Source: Hymenobacter sp. (GTDB lineage Bacteria; Bacteroidota; Bacteroidia; Cytophagales; Hymenobacteraceae). From it: a stretch of 61,637 nt of DNA. How positions within the stretch are numbered: position 1 is the stretch's first letter; every line of letters starts with the position of its first letter. A model generated the notes under the pieces. It saw only the letters and a list, made by a program, of their open reading frames with translations. It made no database searches and had not been told where the DNA came from. Shown piece by piece: positions 40,323 to 51,100 of this stretch. The stretch is from NCBI GenBank assembly GCA_025353905.1, contig JANXNW010000176.1, forward strand, positions 1-61,637, in the 5' to 3' direction. The position numbers and the translations under genes are program-made.

Positions 40323-42934
40323 AGCCGCGCGCCCACGACCACCGTTTTTTTGTATTCGCGCCGCGCGCCGTCGCTGGGCCGAAACAGCTCGATATGCAGG
40401 ATGTAGTAGCCCACGGTGGCCTTGCGGCCCTGGTCGGTGAGGCCGTCCCAGGCGACGAAGCCGCTGGTGGGCAGGGTTTCGTTGCGTACGAGGCGGCGCG
40501 TGAGCTGCCCCAGCGCGTCGTAAACCGTGACGGAGGCCACGTAGCCGGGCTGGTCGAGCGCGTAGTTGAGGGTCGTGAAATCGTTTTGCCCGTCGTCGTC
40601 GGGGGTGAACAGCTCAGGCGCTACGCTCAGCTCCGAGCCGCCACCTACCGCGTCCTGGGCCTGCGAATTCGCGCGGCCGGGCGTGGCGTAACCCACCGTG
40701 CTGGCCGCCGAGTGGAAGTTGCCGGCCTGGCTCGGCCCCTGGGCGCGAATGCGCTCCAGCGACACGCCATCGAGCGTGCTCAGCAGGCTCAGCTGCTGGC
40801 TTTTGTCGTAGTCGTAGCGGTCGAGCTCCTGGCCCCGCGCGTCGAGCACGTACACCCGGCCGGTATTGTTGTCGAGGGTCGGGAAGCCGCTCACGGCCAG
40901 CAGGTTGTTCGGGTCGGCGCTGGTCGGGTACTGCGCCAGCAGCACGGCCGGGTCAGCTGTCAGGGCCACGAGCTGGCCGGGCGCGAGCACGAACGGCGCG
41001 GCCGCGCTCACCAGCGCCTGGCTGCCGCCGCCGGCCTTCACCGTGCCGATGGCGTAGCCCTGCAAGCTCACGTAGCGCGCCGAGCGGTTGAGCACTTCCA
41101 CGAAATACGCCCCACCGACGCGCGGGTTGAACAGCACCTCGTTCACGACGACATCACCTGGCTGGGCCGACTCGGGCCGGGCCAGGCCCGCGAAGCTCAG
41201 CGCCCCGCTGGCGTTGCCGACGCAGTCCACGGCGCGGGCCACGCGCACGGTCAGTGGCTGACTGGGCAGCAGAGGCGTACTGAGGCTCAGGTCTACGGCC
41301 CGGAAATCAGGCCCCACCGGCGCGGCCCGCAGCACGGCGGCCCCGGCCGTGCCGCCGCTGCCTTGCAGGGTATAAAGCGCCGGGCTGGCGCTGGCCGCGC
41401 TGTCGAGCTTTTCGCCAAAGTACAAACGTATTACGCTGGCCGTGAGGGCCGCCACGCGCAGCAGCGTGGGCGGTTGGCGGTCGGGGTTGGCGGCTGCGAT
41501 GCTGTTGCGGCGGCCAGGCGTGCCGCCGCTCGCATCCTGGCTGGCGGCCCAGTTGCCGGCCCCGGCGCAATAGTTGGCCGGGTCGCGCATTTCGAGCGTC
41601 CAGCCGCCGTTTTTCTTGCGCTGGTCGCCGTACCAGTCATCGGTGTAGCTCACCTCGAACAAGGTCGTGCCGCCCGGGCCGCGTAGCACGAGCTGGTCGG
41701 CGGTGTTGCTCAGGGCCGGAAAGTTGGTCAGCCCAAACACCCGCCCGAAACCCGCAAACTGCCCCGCACGCGTCGAGCCGCACAGCACGGCGTACTGGCC
41801 GGGCCGCAGCCGGGCCGTGTCGGGCAGCACGGCCGCCGTGCCGCCCGGCTTGAGCAGCCGCACCCCGCGCAGGCTCAGCGTTTTGGTGGTCGTGTTGTTG
41901 AAAATCTCGACAAACTCCGAAGCCGGCAGCCCCACCACCGGCGTTTCGTCGGCCAGTATCTCCGTAATAATCAGCTCGCCTACGCCGGGCACCCCGGCCG
42001 GCCCGCCGAAGCTGGCCGTGAGCGGACCGGCCGCCACATTGCCATACAGGTCGGCCACATTGCGGACTTCCAGCACGTTGCTGCCCGCAAAATCAGCCCC
42101 AAACACCAGCCGCACCAGCGCTGGGTTCTGGGCCGACACCTGGGCCGTGAGCGGGGTAGTGCCGCTGCCGAGGCGGTAGCGGCTGGCTTGTCCGACGCTG
42201 GCCGGGTCCACGGCTTCGTTGAAAAGTACGTCGAGGGTGCGCGCGGTGGCGGCCGCGGCGCGGGTGAGCAGCGGCGGCGTGGTGTCGCTGACGAAAAAGT
42301 CGTCGAAGTAAAAATTGCGGGCATTAGCCGACGAGTACAGCAGCGACACGCCCACCACGACGCTGCGTTGGTACAGGTTGTCGGTGGCCGGCGAGGCGGG
42401 CTCAGGCACGAAATTGCGGCCGCCGGTGAGGTCGCGCGCCAGCGTCCAGCCGCCACTGGTCGAGCGCGTTACGCGCACCCGCACCAGGTTGTTGGTGGTC
42501 GAGGCCAGCGTACCCGCCTGCCCGGCGATGACGGCCACCGGCCCGCGCGTCGAGTCGCGCCGAAACAAGCTCACCGCGTCGTCGGTGCCGCCCAGGCGCA
42601 CGAAGTAGCCCTGCGCGTCGGGCCCTTTGAGGTCGGCTTGCGAGGCCAGCAGCCACACATCGGCCAGGTTGCCCGACGAGGTGGCGAAGCGCAGATTAGC
42701 CCAGAACTCCCAGCTCGTGCCAGTGTTGGCCTGGCAGGCCGTAACGAGCTGTAGCTGAGTGCCCGTAACGGCCGGCCCGTTGCTGCGCAAAATCTGACTC
42801 TCGACTGCGAAGCTGCCCGCGTCGCCGGTCCAGACCGGGCTTTGGGTAAAGTTGCCGTTGGCGAACGTCTCGGCCAGCTGGGCACGGGCCAGTGCCGGAG
42901 CGAGCACCAGCAGGAGCAGCGTAAAGAGCTTCAT
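40319..42934 (-). CDS. Secreted lamin-tail-domain protein with gliding-associated-like C-terminus
   Basis: The 871-residue protein has a signal peptide (MKLFTLLLLVLAPALARAQ). An N-terminal concanavalin-like domain (about 20-205, FANGNFTQSPVWTG to NFYFDDFFVSD) is followed by big/CopC-like modules (DVLFNEAVDPASVGQASRYRL). A lamin-tail domain follows (GELIITEILADETPVVGLPASEFVEIFNNTT), then a second lamin-tail-like segment with VVNEVLFNPRVGGAYFVEVLNRS. The C-terminus VAPELFTPDDDGQNDFTTLNY...ASVTVYDALGQLTRRLV resembles gliding-associated (type B) tails. A nuclease-like or surface-scaffold role is possible but no catalytic motif was seen. Confidence 0.82.
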   Translation of the reverse strand: MKLFTLLLLVLAPALARAQLAETFANGNFTQSPVWTGDAGSFAVESQILRSNGPAVTGTQLQLVTACQANTGTSWEFWANLRFATSSGNLADVWLLASQADLKGPDAQGYFVRLGGTDDAVSLFRRDSTRGPVAVIAGQAGTLASTTNNLVRVRVTRSTSGGWTLARDLTGGRNFVPEPASPATDNLYQRSVVVGVSLLYSSANARNFYFDDFFVSDTTPPLLTRAAAATARTLDVLFNEAVDPASVGQASRYRLGSGTTPLTAQVSAQNPALVRLVFGADFAGSNVLEVRNVADLYGNVAAGPLTASFGGPAGVPGVGELIITEILADETPVVGLPASEFVEIFNNTTTKTLSLRGVRLLKPGGTAAVLPDTARLRPGQYAVLCGSTRAGQFAGFGRVFGLTNFPALSNTADQLVLRGPGGTTLFEVSYTDDWYGDQRKKNGGWTLEMRDPANYCAGAGNWAASQDASGGTPGRRNSIAAANPDRQPPTLLRVAALTASVIRLYFGEKLDSAASASPALYTLQGSGGTAGAAVLRAAPVGPDFRAVDLSLSTPLLPSQPLTVRVARAVDCVGNASGALSFAGLARPESAQPGDVVVNEVLFNPRVGGAYFVEVLNRSARYVSLQGYAIGTVKAGGGSQALVSAAAPFVLAPGQLVALTADPAVLLAQYPTSADPNNLLAVSGFPTLDNNTGRVYVLDARGQELDRYDYDKSQQLSLLSTLDGVSLERIRAQGPSQAGNFHSAASTVGYATPGRANSQAQDAVGGGSELSVAPELFTPDDDGQNDFTTLNYALDQPGYVASVTVYDALGQLTRRLVRNETLPTSGFVAWDGLTDQGRKATVGYYILHIELFRPSDGARREYKKTVVVGARL

Positions 42935-43125
42935 GTCAAAGTTGTAAGCCGGAGTGGCCCCCTGTTTATCGCCGGTACGGCGAAGCTACGCCACAAGTGG
43001 CGCAGTGGGGAGCCAAGCCCGGCGACCATCCGCCGCCGCGCGGCGCCAAGCGGCGGTAGGGCGGTTTTTAAGTCGGCGAGCTTATTTGCTCGAACAGCTT
43101 CTGGAATCACGCTAAACCAGCCTCC

Positions 43126-46100
43126 TTACTCCCGCAGCACCCGTTGTGCGAACGGCCCGCCCGGCCCTTCGCCGCGCAGCACATACACGCCGGCCGGCAA
43201 CGCGGCCAGGTCGAGCGGGTAAGCCTGGCCGGCGGGGCGCGTGAGCTGCCGCACGGCGCGGCCGGCGGCATCGAGCAGGGTGAGGCGGTAATCGCCGGGT
43301 GGCAGGCTGGTCAGGTCGAGGGTGGCGGGGCCGGCGCTGGGGTTGGGCCAGAGGCGCGCGCCGGCCGTGGCGCGGAAGCTCACCGCTTGCGTCGGCGAGT
43401 AGCTGGCGCGCCCGTCGAGGTCCACTTGGCGCAGCCGGTAGTAGAGCGTCGGGGCCGGCTCGCGGGCCGCGCCGGCATCGACGTAGCCGTAGGTGGCCGT
43501 GCGGCCCCGGCCGGGTACGCGTCCCAGGGGTTTAAAGTGCCGGCCGTCGGCGCTCCGCTCGACTTCGAAATAATTGTTTTGCTGCTCCGAAGCCGTGCGC
43601 CAGCTCAGGTGCGCGTCGGCCTGCTGGGCGCGGGCCACGAACTCGACCAGCTCGACGGACAGCGGGGTGGCCGCCGCGCTCGCGTTGGCTCGCAGCAGCA
43701 CCACCGACGCGAACGGAGCCAACGAAAAACTGCCCGCGTAAGCTGCCCCACGGGGGTCCACGAAGCGCTGCCCGGCCGGCAGGCTTACGGTGCGAGCCGC
43801 CGAAGTGGCGTTGTACTCAAAGCGAATGGAATCGGCCACCGAAGCCGGCGTGAGGGTGGTTTCACTTACCGTCACGTTGTCCACCCACAGCGACCGGTTG
43901 TCCTCTTTGGTTTCCAGGGTGAGGTTCACGGCGGGGTCGCCGAAGCGGGTCGTGAAGGCCGTCTCGAACTGTTGGCTGGTGGTTCCGACCGTCACCACCG
44001 TGCGGCTAGGCGACAGCTCGATGTACGGCGGACTAGCCTGGATGAGGTACACTTGCACGGGCTTGGTGCCAGCCGACACCCGCGCCCGGAAGCGCACCAC
44101 GTAGCTGCGGCCCTGCGGCAGCCCGCCCAGCAGGCTTTGCGCCTGCAGCACCGCCGTGGGCTGGCTGAAATCGGGGAAATCCATACGCAGGCTGCCCCCG
44201 CTGCCGAGCTGGTTGCCATTGTCCCAGCTCATACGGCCGTGGCCCGACGAGGAGTAGCCGCCCCAGTTATTGATGTTCGTGTCGAAGGTGCTGTTGGTTA
44301 TTAATTGACTTCCAATCAGGGCGTTGACGCGGTAGGGGCGGAAGGCTACGGGGCTGAGGCGCGAGCTCGCATCCTGGCCGTAAGCGGCCTGCCAGTCGGC
44401 CAGCGACGTAGGCCCGCCCTGGCCCTGGCCGTTCACCGAATAGTCGAGCCGCAGCGGCTGGGCCGGCGCAAACGGGCGGGCATAGACGTTGCTATTAAAG
44501 CTGCCGTAATTGCCCAGGTCGTTGAAAGGCGTTTCGAAGCGGGCGGCATCCTGAGCGGGGTCGCGGGCGACGAACACGTTGTTCGTCACGGTATTGGCGC
44601 GGATGGGGCAGAGCGAAGTTTGCGGCGTGTACTGCATCAGCAGCTGGGTGGCGTTGTTGTAGCAGGTGTTGTTATCGACCGTCGAATTATTGGAGTTGTG
44701 AATGAAAATACCGCTTTGTCGGCAATTGAAGGCCGTGTTGCCCCGAATGACCACGTTCTGAGAGCAGTCGTCGGTGTAGATGCCGTTGGCCGGAATGTAG
44801 TTGGGGTCATTGGTGCCCTCGGGCGCGCCGACGGCGTTGAACACCATGTTTTCCAGAATCTGCTGGTTCACGTTGTTGCGGCGCAGGCCGGTCCCGTTCC
44901 AGGTCGTGATGGCCCCGCCGTCGTCCACGGTCAGGCAGTAATTGCTCACCACGTTGCGCCGGACGACGATGTTGCTGGTGGCCAGAAACGTGAGGCCCAC
45001 GTAGCCGCAGCTGTCGAGGGTGTTGTTTTCGAGCAGCACCTGGTCGGCGAAGATGATGGAAAACCCGACGTGCTGGCCGTCGCCCCCTTCCGCGCGGCCG
45101 GGCACCAGGGCCACTTTTTTCAGCGTGTTGTTGCGCAGCGTGAAGCCCGTGCAGTTTTCCACTACCATGCCGTTGCCGTTGGTGCCTTCGATGAGGTTGT
45201 TCTCGAAGAGCACGTCGGTGCTGGTGCCGTTGAGCAGCACCCCGCCCCGGCCCGAGTCGAGCACCCGCAGTCCACGCACCGTAAAGTGCGACACGCTCTC
45301 AGCCGCCAGCCCGGTCAGGAGCGGGTGGATGATGGTCAGGTTTTCGAGGGTGATGTACTGCTGATTGCGAATGCTCACCGCGTCGGACGCGCCCGTGGTG
45401 GCTTCGAGCGCGCCGTCGGCCGGACGGGCAGTGGCAAAGACCCGAACTTTTTTGTTGGCGGCATCAAACCACCACTCGCCCGGCTGGTCGAGCGTAGCCG
45501 GGTGGTTTTGCAGAAAAACCCCCCAGCCGTCTTTCAGCCCATACCTTGACTTATTCTCCGGTGGCCCCAGCGTCAGGGTGCCGCCGCTTTGCCCCGTCAC
45601 GGGCGTGCGGTCCAGAATCCAGCGCTCGCCGCGGGTGATGACCGTCGCCCCGACCCAATTACCGCTCAGGCCCGCGCCCGTCAGCTGGGTGCTGTCCACG
45701 TGGGAGGCGATGGTGAGGTAGCCTTTGTTGGGCGCGTCGGGGTTGGGGTAGCGGCCCAGCGGCAGGGCGCGGCCGCCCACCACGTACACGCCCGTCATGG
45801 TGGCCCCCGCGCTTGGGCAGGGCGCATCCCACAAATTAGAACCTACGCTCACCCAGCCGCTGAGCAGGGCGCTGCCATCGATGACCGGGTTGGGGTCAGT
45901 AGCTGTCCCATAAGCCCCGAACGTGAGCGGACTACCCGCGCTGCCCGAGCGGGTAATGACGAGCTGCCCCCGAAACACGTCGCCGCGCCGTAGCAGCACC
46001 TGGTCGCCGGGCTGCAGGCCGCCCATGCTGGCGTTGAGCTTGGTGATGCTCTGCCAGGGTGTGGCCGGGTTTTGGGCCTGGGCGGCGGTGCGCGCATCAT

Positions 46101-46179
46101 CGCCGTTGGCAGCCAGGTAGTAGGTGGCGGCGCAAGCGGGCTGAGCCAGCAGCAGCCCCAGGATAAGCGTGGTTTTCAT
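43126..46179 (-). CDS. Secreted right-handed beta-helix protein with T9SS type A sorting domain
   Basis: The 1017-residue protein has a short signal peptide (MKTTLILGLLLAQPACA) and a pectin-lyase-like beta-helix (about 25-540). The helix has a YYLAANGDDARTAAQAQNPATPWQSI entry motif typical of such enzymes and repeated turns (VLFENNLIEGTNGNGMVVEN, FTLRNNTLKKV, VVIRGNTAFNCRQSG, STVDNNTCYNN). A carbohydrate-binding-like module (about 640-770) and linker with YYRLRQVDLDGRASYS follow, then the sorting domain LWPNPSAGPATLDL...GVYVLRGEG. It may be a polysaccharide lyase or epimerase or a binding protein. Catalytic residues could not be assigned. SusC/SusD genes lie upstream on the same strand. Confidence 0.85.
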   Translation of the reverse strand: MKTTLILGLLLAQPACAATYYLAANGDDARTAAQAQNPATPWQSITKLNASMGGLQPGDQVLLRRGDVFRGQLVITRSGSAGSPLTFGAYGTATDPNPVIDGSALLSGWVSVGSNLWDAPCPSAGATMTGVYVVGGRALPLGRYPNPDAPNKGYLTIASHVDSTQLTGAGLSGNWVGATVITRGERWILDRTPVTGQSGGTLTLGPPENKSRYGLKDGWGVFLQNHPATLDQPGEWWFDAANKKVRVFATARPADGALEATTGASDAVSIRNQQYITLENLTIIHPLLTGLAAESVSHFTVRGLRVLDSGRGGVLLNGTSTDVLFENNLIEGTNGNGMVVENCTGFTLRNNTLKKVALVPGRAEGGDGQHVGFSIIFADQVLLENNTLDSCGYVGLTFLATSNIVVRRNVVSNYCLTVDDGGAITTWNGTGLRRNNVNQQILENMVFNAVGAPEGTNDPNYIPANGIYTDDCSQNVVIRGNTAFNCRQSGIFIHNSNNSTVDNNTCYNNATQLLMQYTPQTSLCPIRANTVTNNVFVARDPAQDAARFETPFNDLGNYGSFNSNVYARPFAPAQPLRLDYSVNGQGQGGPTSLADWQAAYGQDASSRLSPVAFRPYRVNALIGSQLITNSTFDTNINNWGGYSSSGHGRMSWDNGNQLGSGGSLRMDFPDFSQPTAVLQAQSLLGGLPQGRSYVVRFRARVSAGTKPVQVYLIQASPPYIELSPSRTVVTVGTTSQQFETAFTTRFGDPAVNLTLETKEDNRSLWVDNVTVSETTLTPASVADSIRFEYNATSAARTVSLPAGQRFVDPRGAAYAGSFSLAPFASVVLLRANASAAATPLSVELVEFVARAQQADAHLSWRTASEQQNNYFEVERSADGRHFKPLGRVPGRGRTATYGYVDAGAAREPAPTLYYRLRQVDLDGRASYSPTQAVSFRATAGARLWPNPSAGPATLDLTSLPPGDYRLTLLDAAGRAVRQLTRPAGQAYPLDLAALPAGVYVLRGEGPGGPFAQRVLRE

Positions 46180-46281
46180 AGGCAGAGCTCGGGAAAAGGG
46201 GAAGGAGAATCACGTAGCAAGCTGCCCTCTATTTTACCAACTAGGCCAGCAGCAATAGGTTACTCGGAGCGGCGTGCATAA

Positions 46282-46422
46282 TCAGGGCCAGTTTTAACGA
46301 GGCTGAGCGACGGTTATTTCACCTACAGCGCCACCTCTTACCCAGGTGAAGCTGCGGTGCTGGCCCGCGTAAACGCCGCAAATGAAGCGAAAATGACGGC
46401 TCAACTCGGCCGGCGGGAGTAG
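46282..46422 (+). pseudogene. Possible C-terminal gene remnant of 46 codons
   Basis: After an in-frame TAA at 46279 the frame stays open to TAG at 46420-46422, with a coding-like run (DGYFTYSATSYPGEAAVLAR then AANEAKMTAQLGRRE). There is no convincing start codon. I cannot assign a family. The rest of 46180-46452 shows nothing recognisable. Confidence 0.25.
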
Positions 46423-46451
46423 CTTGTCGAGCGCTGCGGCGCGCACGCAAA

Positions 46452-46479
46452 AGCCCCGCCGACCGAAGCCAGCGGGGCC
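46452..46479 (-). terminator. Hairpin terminator downstream of susD
   Basis: A 7-bp GC stem (GCCCCGC at 46453 and GCGGGGC at 46472) is followed on the minus strand by CTTTTGC. It lies about 40 bp after the SusD stop. Confidence 0.6.
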
Positions 46480-46519
46480 ATCCCTGAAGCGAACGAGACG
46501 GAGCCAGCCCGCCGCCAGC

Positions 46520-48082
46520 CTACGGCTGGTCGAACCACAACGGCTTGGTAATGTAGACGTTGTTATCGGTCGTGCCCGCTTCGCTGAAGACCTTGGCTAC
46601 GGCGTTCGGGTTGTAGAGCACCTCGGTAGCGCCGGGCAGCAGCCGGCGCGGGTAGCGCAGCTTGGAATCGGGCTGGGCGGCGACGACCGGATTAACCGTG
46701 CCGCGCGGATACACGAAATTGGCGTAGATAGCCGGGTCGAAATCGAGCCGCCGCAGGTCGCTCCACGAGTCGGGGTTAAGGAACATGGCCAGGTATTTTT
46801 GCTCCATTATCGCGCGCAGCGTTACGGCGGCGGCCGTTTGGGGCACGGCGGCCGAAGTCAGATACGCGTTAATCTGAGTGCTCGTGATGGGGGCGAACGT
46901 CACGGCCGGGTCGCCGTTCGAGCCGCCGCGCCCCACCTTGGCCATGTGCGCCCGGATGCCGTCTTGCAAAGCCCGCAGCGCGCGCGGCCGGTTATTGGCC
47001 CGAAAGGCTGCCTCGGCCTCAATAAACTTCAGCTCGTGGTAGGTGATGGCCTCGAAGTAGCCCAGGTCGCGGGCGTACCAGCCGCCGTAGAAGTCGGTGT
47101 AGCTGGAGCCGGGCGTGCGGTTGGCCGCGCTCGGCGTGCCGAGGCCGGCCACGGCCCCGGTGCTCGTGGCCGGAGTCAGGATGCCGAAACGGGGGTCCAC
47201 CACGCCCGGAAAGGTCGTGCCGTTGAGGTAGTTGATGACGTTGGTCGAGAACGTAGCCGAGCCGAAGTTGCCGCGCGTGATGCCGAAAATGCTCGTCGTG
47301 TTCGAGAGCGGCGCCACGGCCTCCTGGAAGTTAATCTGCGCATCGTCATCCGACGACTGCAGCGCCTTGTCCACCAGCGCCAGCACGGCCTGGGGGTCGT
47401 AACTGGCCTTTTTGGTCAGGTGCTGGGCCTGCCGAGCTTTGAGCGCATACGCCAGGCGCACCCACTTATCGGGGTTGCCCTTGTAGAGAATGTCGCCGCT
47501 CTCGCTGGGCGAGGTGCTGTAGAGCGGACGTTTGTTGGCGGTGGCCGGCTTCGACATTTCCACCACGCCCTCGTCGCAAAGCTGATTGACGGTAGCGTAA
47601 ATCTGCTGCTGCGAGTCGTATTTGGGCGTGTAGTTGGCCCCACCCAGGTAAGCTTCCGTGTACGGAATGTCGCCGACCATATCGGTGAGGTGGGCCAGAA
47701 TCAGGGCCTGCATAATCTTGCCCGCGCCCACGTAGTAGGGCGAGCCTTCCTCCTGCGCCGCCTTTATCATGAGCGGAATGTTGCCGCCCGAATAAAAGTA
47801 GGAGTAGTTGAACACGTTGGTGCTCTGCGCGTTGCTCAGGTAATACTGGTCCACGTTACGGTTGTCTATCTGCCGCCGCACGACGTACTGCGAGATGTAG
47901 GAAGTGCGCAAGGCGGTGAACATCTGCGTCTGGATGCCATTGGAGATGATGCTCGGCAGCAGGAAGTTCGGGGTCGAAGCCGTGGGGTTGTTGGGGTCGG
48001 TGTTCACGTCGAGGTATTTCTCGCACGAAGTGAGGCCGCCCAGGCCGAGTACGAAACTCAGGCCAATGATAATTTTTTTCAT
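46520..48082 (-). CDS. SusD/RagB-family outer-membrane lipoprotein
   Basis: The SusD-like surface lipoprotein binds oligosaccharides or peptides above a SusC channel. The 520-residue protein has a lipoprotein signal (MKKIIIGLSFVLGLGGLTSC, lipid Cys20). The SusD-like_2 pattern follows: EKYLDVNTDPNNPTAS, LADMVGDIPY-type segment ILAHLTDMVGDIPYTEAYLG, KWVRLAYALKARQAQHLTKK and YHELKFIEAEAAFRANN, plus a C-terminal PRRLLPGATEVLYNP. susC lies directly upstream (39-bp gap), so the two are co-transcribed. No glycosidase gene is adjacent except the downstream beta-helix protein. Confidence 0.95.
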   Translation of the reverse strand: MKKIIIGLSFVLGLGGLTSCEKYLDVNTDPNNPTASTPNFLLPSIISNGIQTQMFTALRTSYISQYVVRRQIDNRNVDQYYLSNAQSTNVFNYSYFYSGGNIPLMIKAAQEEGSPYYVGAGKIMQALILAHLTDMVGDIPYTEAYLGGANYTPKYDSQQQIYATVNQLCDEGVVEMSKPATANKRPLYSTSPSESGDILYKGNPDKWVRLAYALKARQAQHLTKKASYDPQAVLALVDKALQSSDDDAQINFQEAVAPLSNTTSIFGITRGNFGSATFSTNVINYLNGTTFPGVVDPRFGILTPATSTGAVAGLGTPSAANRTPGSSYTDFYGGWYARDLGYFEAITYHELKFIEAEAAFRANNRPRALRALQDGIRAHMAKVGRGGSNGDPAVTFAPITSTQINAYLTSAAVPQTAAAVTLRAIMEQKYLAMFLNPDSWSDLRRLDFDPAIYANFVYPRGTVNPVVAAQPDSKLRYPRRLLPGATEVLYNPNAVAKVFSEAGTTDNNVYITKPLWFDQP

Positions 48083-48121
48083 AATGCTGAGGCTGTTGTC
48101 TGAAACCAGAACGGACGATGC

Positions 48122-51100
48122 TTAAAAATTGACCCGCAGACCCATGTCCACGCCGCGCGTGGCGGGGATGTTGCCGTACTCGATGCCGCCCGAGCCACCG
48201 CCCCGGACGCCCGCGCCGGCCGTGGCCGTTTCGGGGTCGGCCCCGCTGTACTTGGTGCGCAGCAGCAGGTTGCGGCCGGTTACGCTCAGCTCCACGCCCT
48301 TGAGGAAGGAGGCCGGGCCGCCAATCCACTGCGTGGGCAGGGCGTAGCTCAGGGCCACGTAGCGCAAGCGGGTCCAGGAGCCGTCTTCGATGAAGGCCGT
48401 CCCCACCTGGCTCAGCACGTTCTGGTAGTACGCCTGGGTCAGGGGTACCGACTGCGTATTGGGCACGTAGGTTACGTCGCCGCTTGCGCCGCGCTGCGCC
48501 ACCACGCCGCCAAACACCGTTTGCTGGCCGCGGTCGGCGGTGCGCACGGCCGTACCGTTGCCGGTCTGGAACCAGTCGTTGCCGTTCACCACCACGCCCC
48601 CGACGCGGAAGTCAAGCAGCCCCGTCAGCGACAAGCCCTGGTAAGTAACCGTGTTCGTCACTTGCAGCGTGTAGCGCGGGGCGCGGTTGCCGCCGTAGAT
48701 GAGCGTCGAGTTGGCGGTCGGGTAGCCATCAGCCCCGATTATGACCTGGCCGAAAGCCGGGCTGTTGGGGTCTTTCACGCGGTCGAAGTCCGTGGTGGCG
48801 ATGCCCGTGATGGGCCGGCCGGGGAAGGCCGCACCCTGGTGCACGTCGGTCACGTAAGTGTCCGACTGATACACCACCGTGAGCGGGACGGGCAAGCTCT
48901 CCGTGGTGTTGGTGTTGTGGTAAAAATTGGCCCCGATGTCCCAGTTAAAGCCCGACGCGGTGCGCACCGGCGAGCCGTAGAGACTCACCTCCTGGCCCTC
49001 GTTGGTCACCACGCCCCCGTTGATGTACTGCAAGATAAAGCCCGTCGCCTGGCTCACGCGCGGGGCGATGAGCTGGTCCGTGGTGCGCGAGCGGTAGTAG
49101 TTCACGTCCAGCGTCAGGCGGTTTTTCAGGAATTGCAGGTTCATCCCTACTTCGTAAGTGCGGGTGCGCTCGGGCTTGAGGATGGCGTTCGAGCCGAAAA
49201 AGCCGTTGCGGAAACCGCCCCCGATGTAGGTGTTGCTCGTCAGCGGCGACACCACGCGGTAGGGACCAGTGTCGCGGCCCACTTCGGCTACCGAAGCCCG
49301 CACCTTGCCGTAGTTGAGGATGGGGTTCTGGTCGAGGCCCAGAATTTTGGTGAACTCGTAGCCCGCCGCCGCCGAGCCGTACAGAAAACCCTTGCCGAAA
49401 ATCTTGCCCTCGTCGGGTCGCGGCAGGGTCGAAGATTTGTCGTAGCGGGCCTGCAGCTCCACGATGAACTGGTCGAAAATCGTGGTCGAGAGCCGGGCGA
49501 AGTTGCCGATGAGGTGGCGCGTGGCGTCGCGCTGCAGCGCGTTGCGGTTCACCGTGTTGTTAAGGCCCACGAAGTTGGGGTTCTGAAAAATCAGCCCGAT
49601 GTAGTCCACTGCTTCGTTGCGGTTTTCCTCAATCGTGTTGCCCAGGATGAGCGAGCCGCGCACCCGCTCGCCAAAGCTGTGGGTGAACGTGGCCAGCGTG
49701 GTGGCCGTCGTCAGGCGGCTCTGCTCCACTGTCTGGGCGATGCCGCCGTCCTGGCTGCCGGCCTGCGAGGTGCCCACGGCCCGCACCGACTGGCTGCGGG
49801 TGGTGTACATATCGGTGCCAATGTTATGGCTCAATGTCAGCCACTTGGTAGGCGAAGCCGAGAATATCACGTTGCCGATAAAGCGGTTGGTGCGGTCGGT
49901 CTGCGGGTTGTTGAGCACCGTCCAATACGGGTTATCGGCATCGGCCTCGATGTCGCCCGCCGGCACCAGGCGGCGGCGGCGGCCGTCGGGGTTGAGGTAG
50001 TCGCTCGTGCGGTCGTTGCGCGGCCAGTTGAGCAGGCTCAGCAAAAAGCCGCCCGACGAGCCGAACAGTCCATCGCCCTGCAAGGGCCGCAAGCCGCCCG
50101 AATTCAGGTACTGCGCCGAGCCACTGATGCTGACCTGTGGCGAAATCTGGGCCATGCCCGAGATGCGCACCGTCGTTTTGTCGAAGTTGCTGCTCGGCAC
50201 TACGCCCGTCTGGCGCAGATTGGAAGCCGAGGCGAAGAAGCTGGCCTTGTCCGACCCGCCCGACATGTTGACGAAGTTCTGGTAGGTGTTGCCCTTGCGG
50301 AAAAACTCGCCCAGGTTGTCGTACACCGGCTGGCCGGGCGCGAAGGCCGGCCCCCACGACGAGCGGGTCGTGGGGTCGGCTACCCCGCCCGAGCCTTGCC
50401 CGAACTGGCTCTGCATCTTGGGCAGCCGGCTCACCTCATCCACCGAATACTGGGAGCGGACGTTGAGCTGGGTGCGGCCGGCTACCCCTTTCTTAGTAGT
50501 GATGACCACGGCCCCGTTGGCGGCGTTCAGGCCGTAGAGGGCGGCGGCGGCCGGCCCCTTGAGCACGGTAATCGAGGCGATGTCTTCGGGGTTGATGTCG
50601 CCGGCGCGGTTGGCCGCGCCCACCGAGCGCCCGAGCAGCCCGTTGAAGTCGGAGCCGCCGCCGGGAGCCGAGCTTTCGGCAAACGACGAGTTATCCATTA
50701 TCATCCCGTCCACGACGAACAGCGGCTGGTTGTTGCCGTCGAGCGAGGTGCCGCCGCGGATGATGATGCTGGCCCCTTCGCCCGCGCCGCCGCCCGACGA
50801 GGTGATGTTCACGCCCGCCACCTTGCCCTGCAAAGCATTGACGAGGTTGGTCTGCCGCGAGTCGATGATGTCCTTGCTCTTAACTTCCTGCACCGAGGTC
50901 ACGATGTCGCGCTGGGCCTGCTTGATGCCGTAGCCGAGCACTACCACCTCGTCGAGGTCGCTGGCATTGGCCACGAGCGTAATGTCGAGCACGTCGCCCT
51001 CGGCGCGGCGTTCCAGGCTGGTGTAGCCCACGAACGAGAACACGAGCGTGGCCCCGGCCGGCACGCCGCTCAGCGAGAAGTGGCCCGCGCCATCGGTAGC

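Noticed and set aside
39440-41686. Antisense open frame of about 748 codons across DUF1800 and the lamin-tail gene
   Set aside because: It spans two unrelated genes and the gap between them on the other strand, with no recognisable domain.
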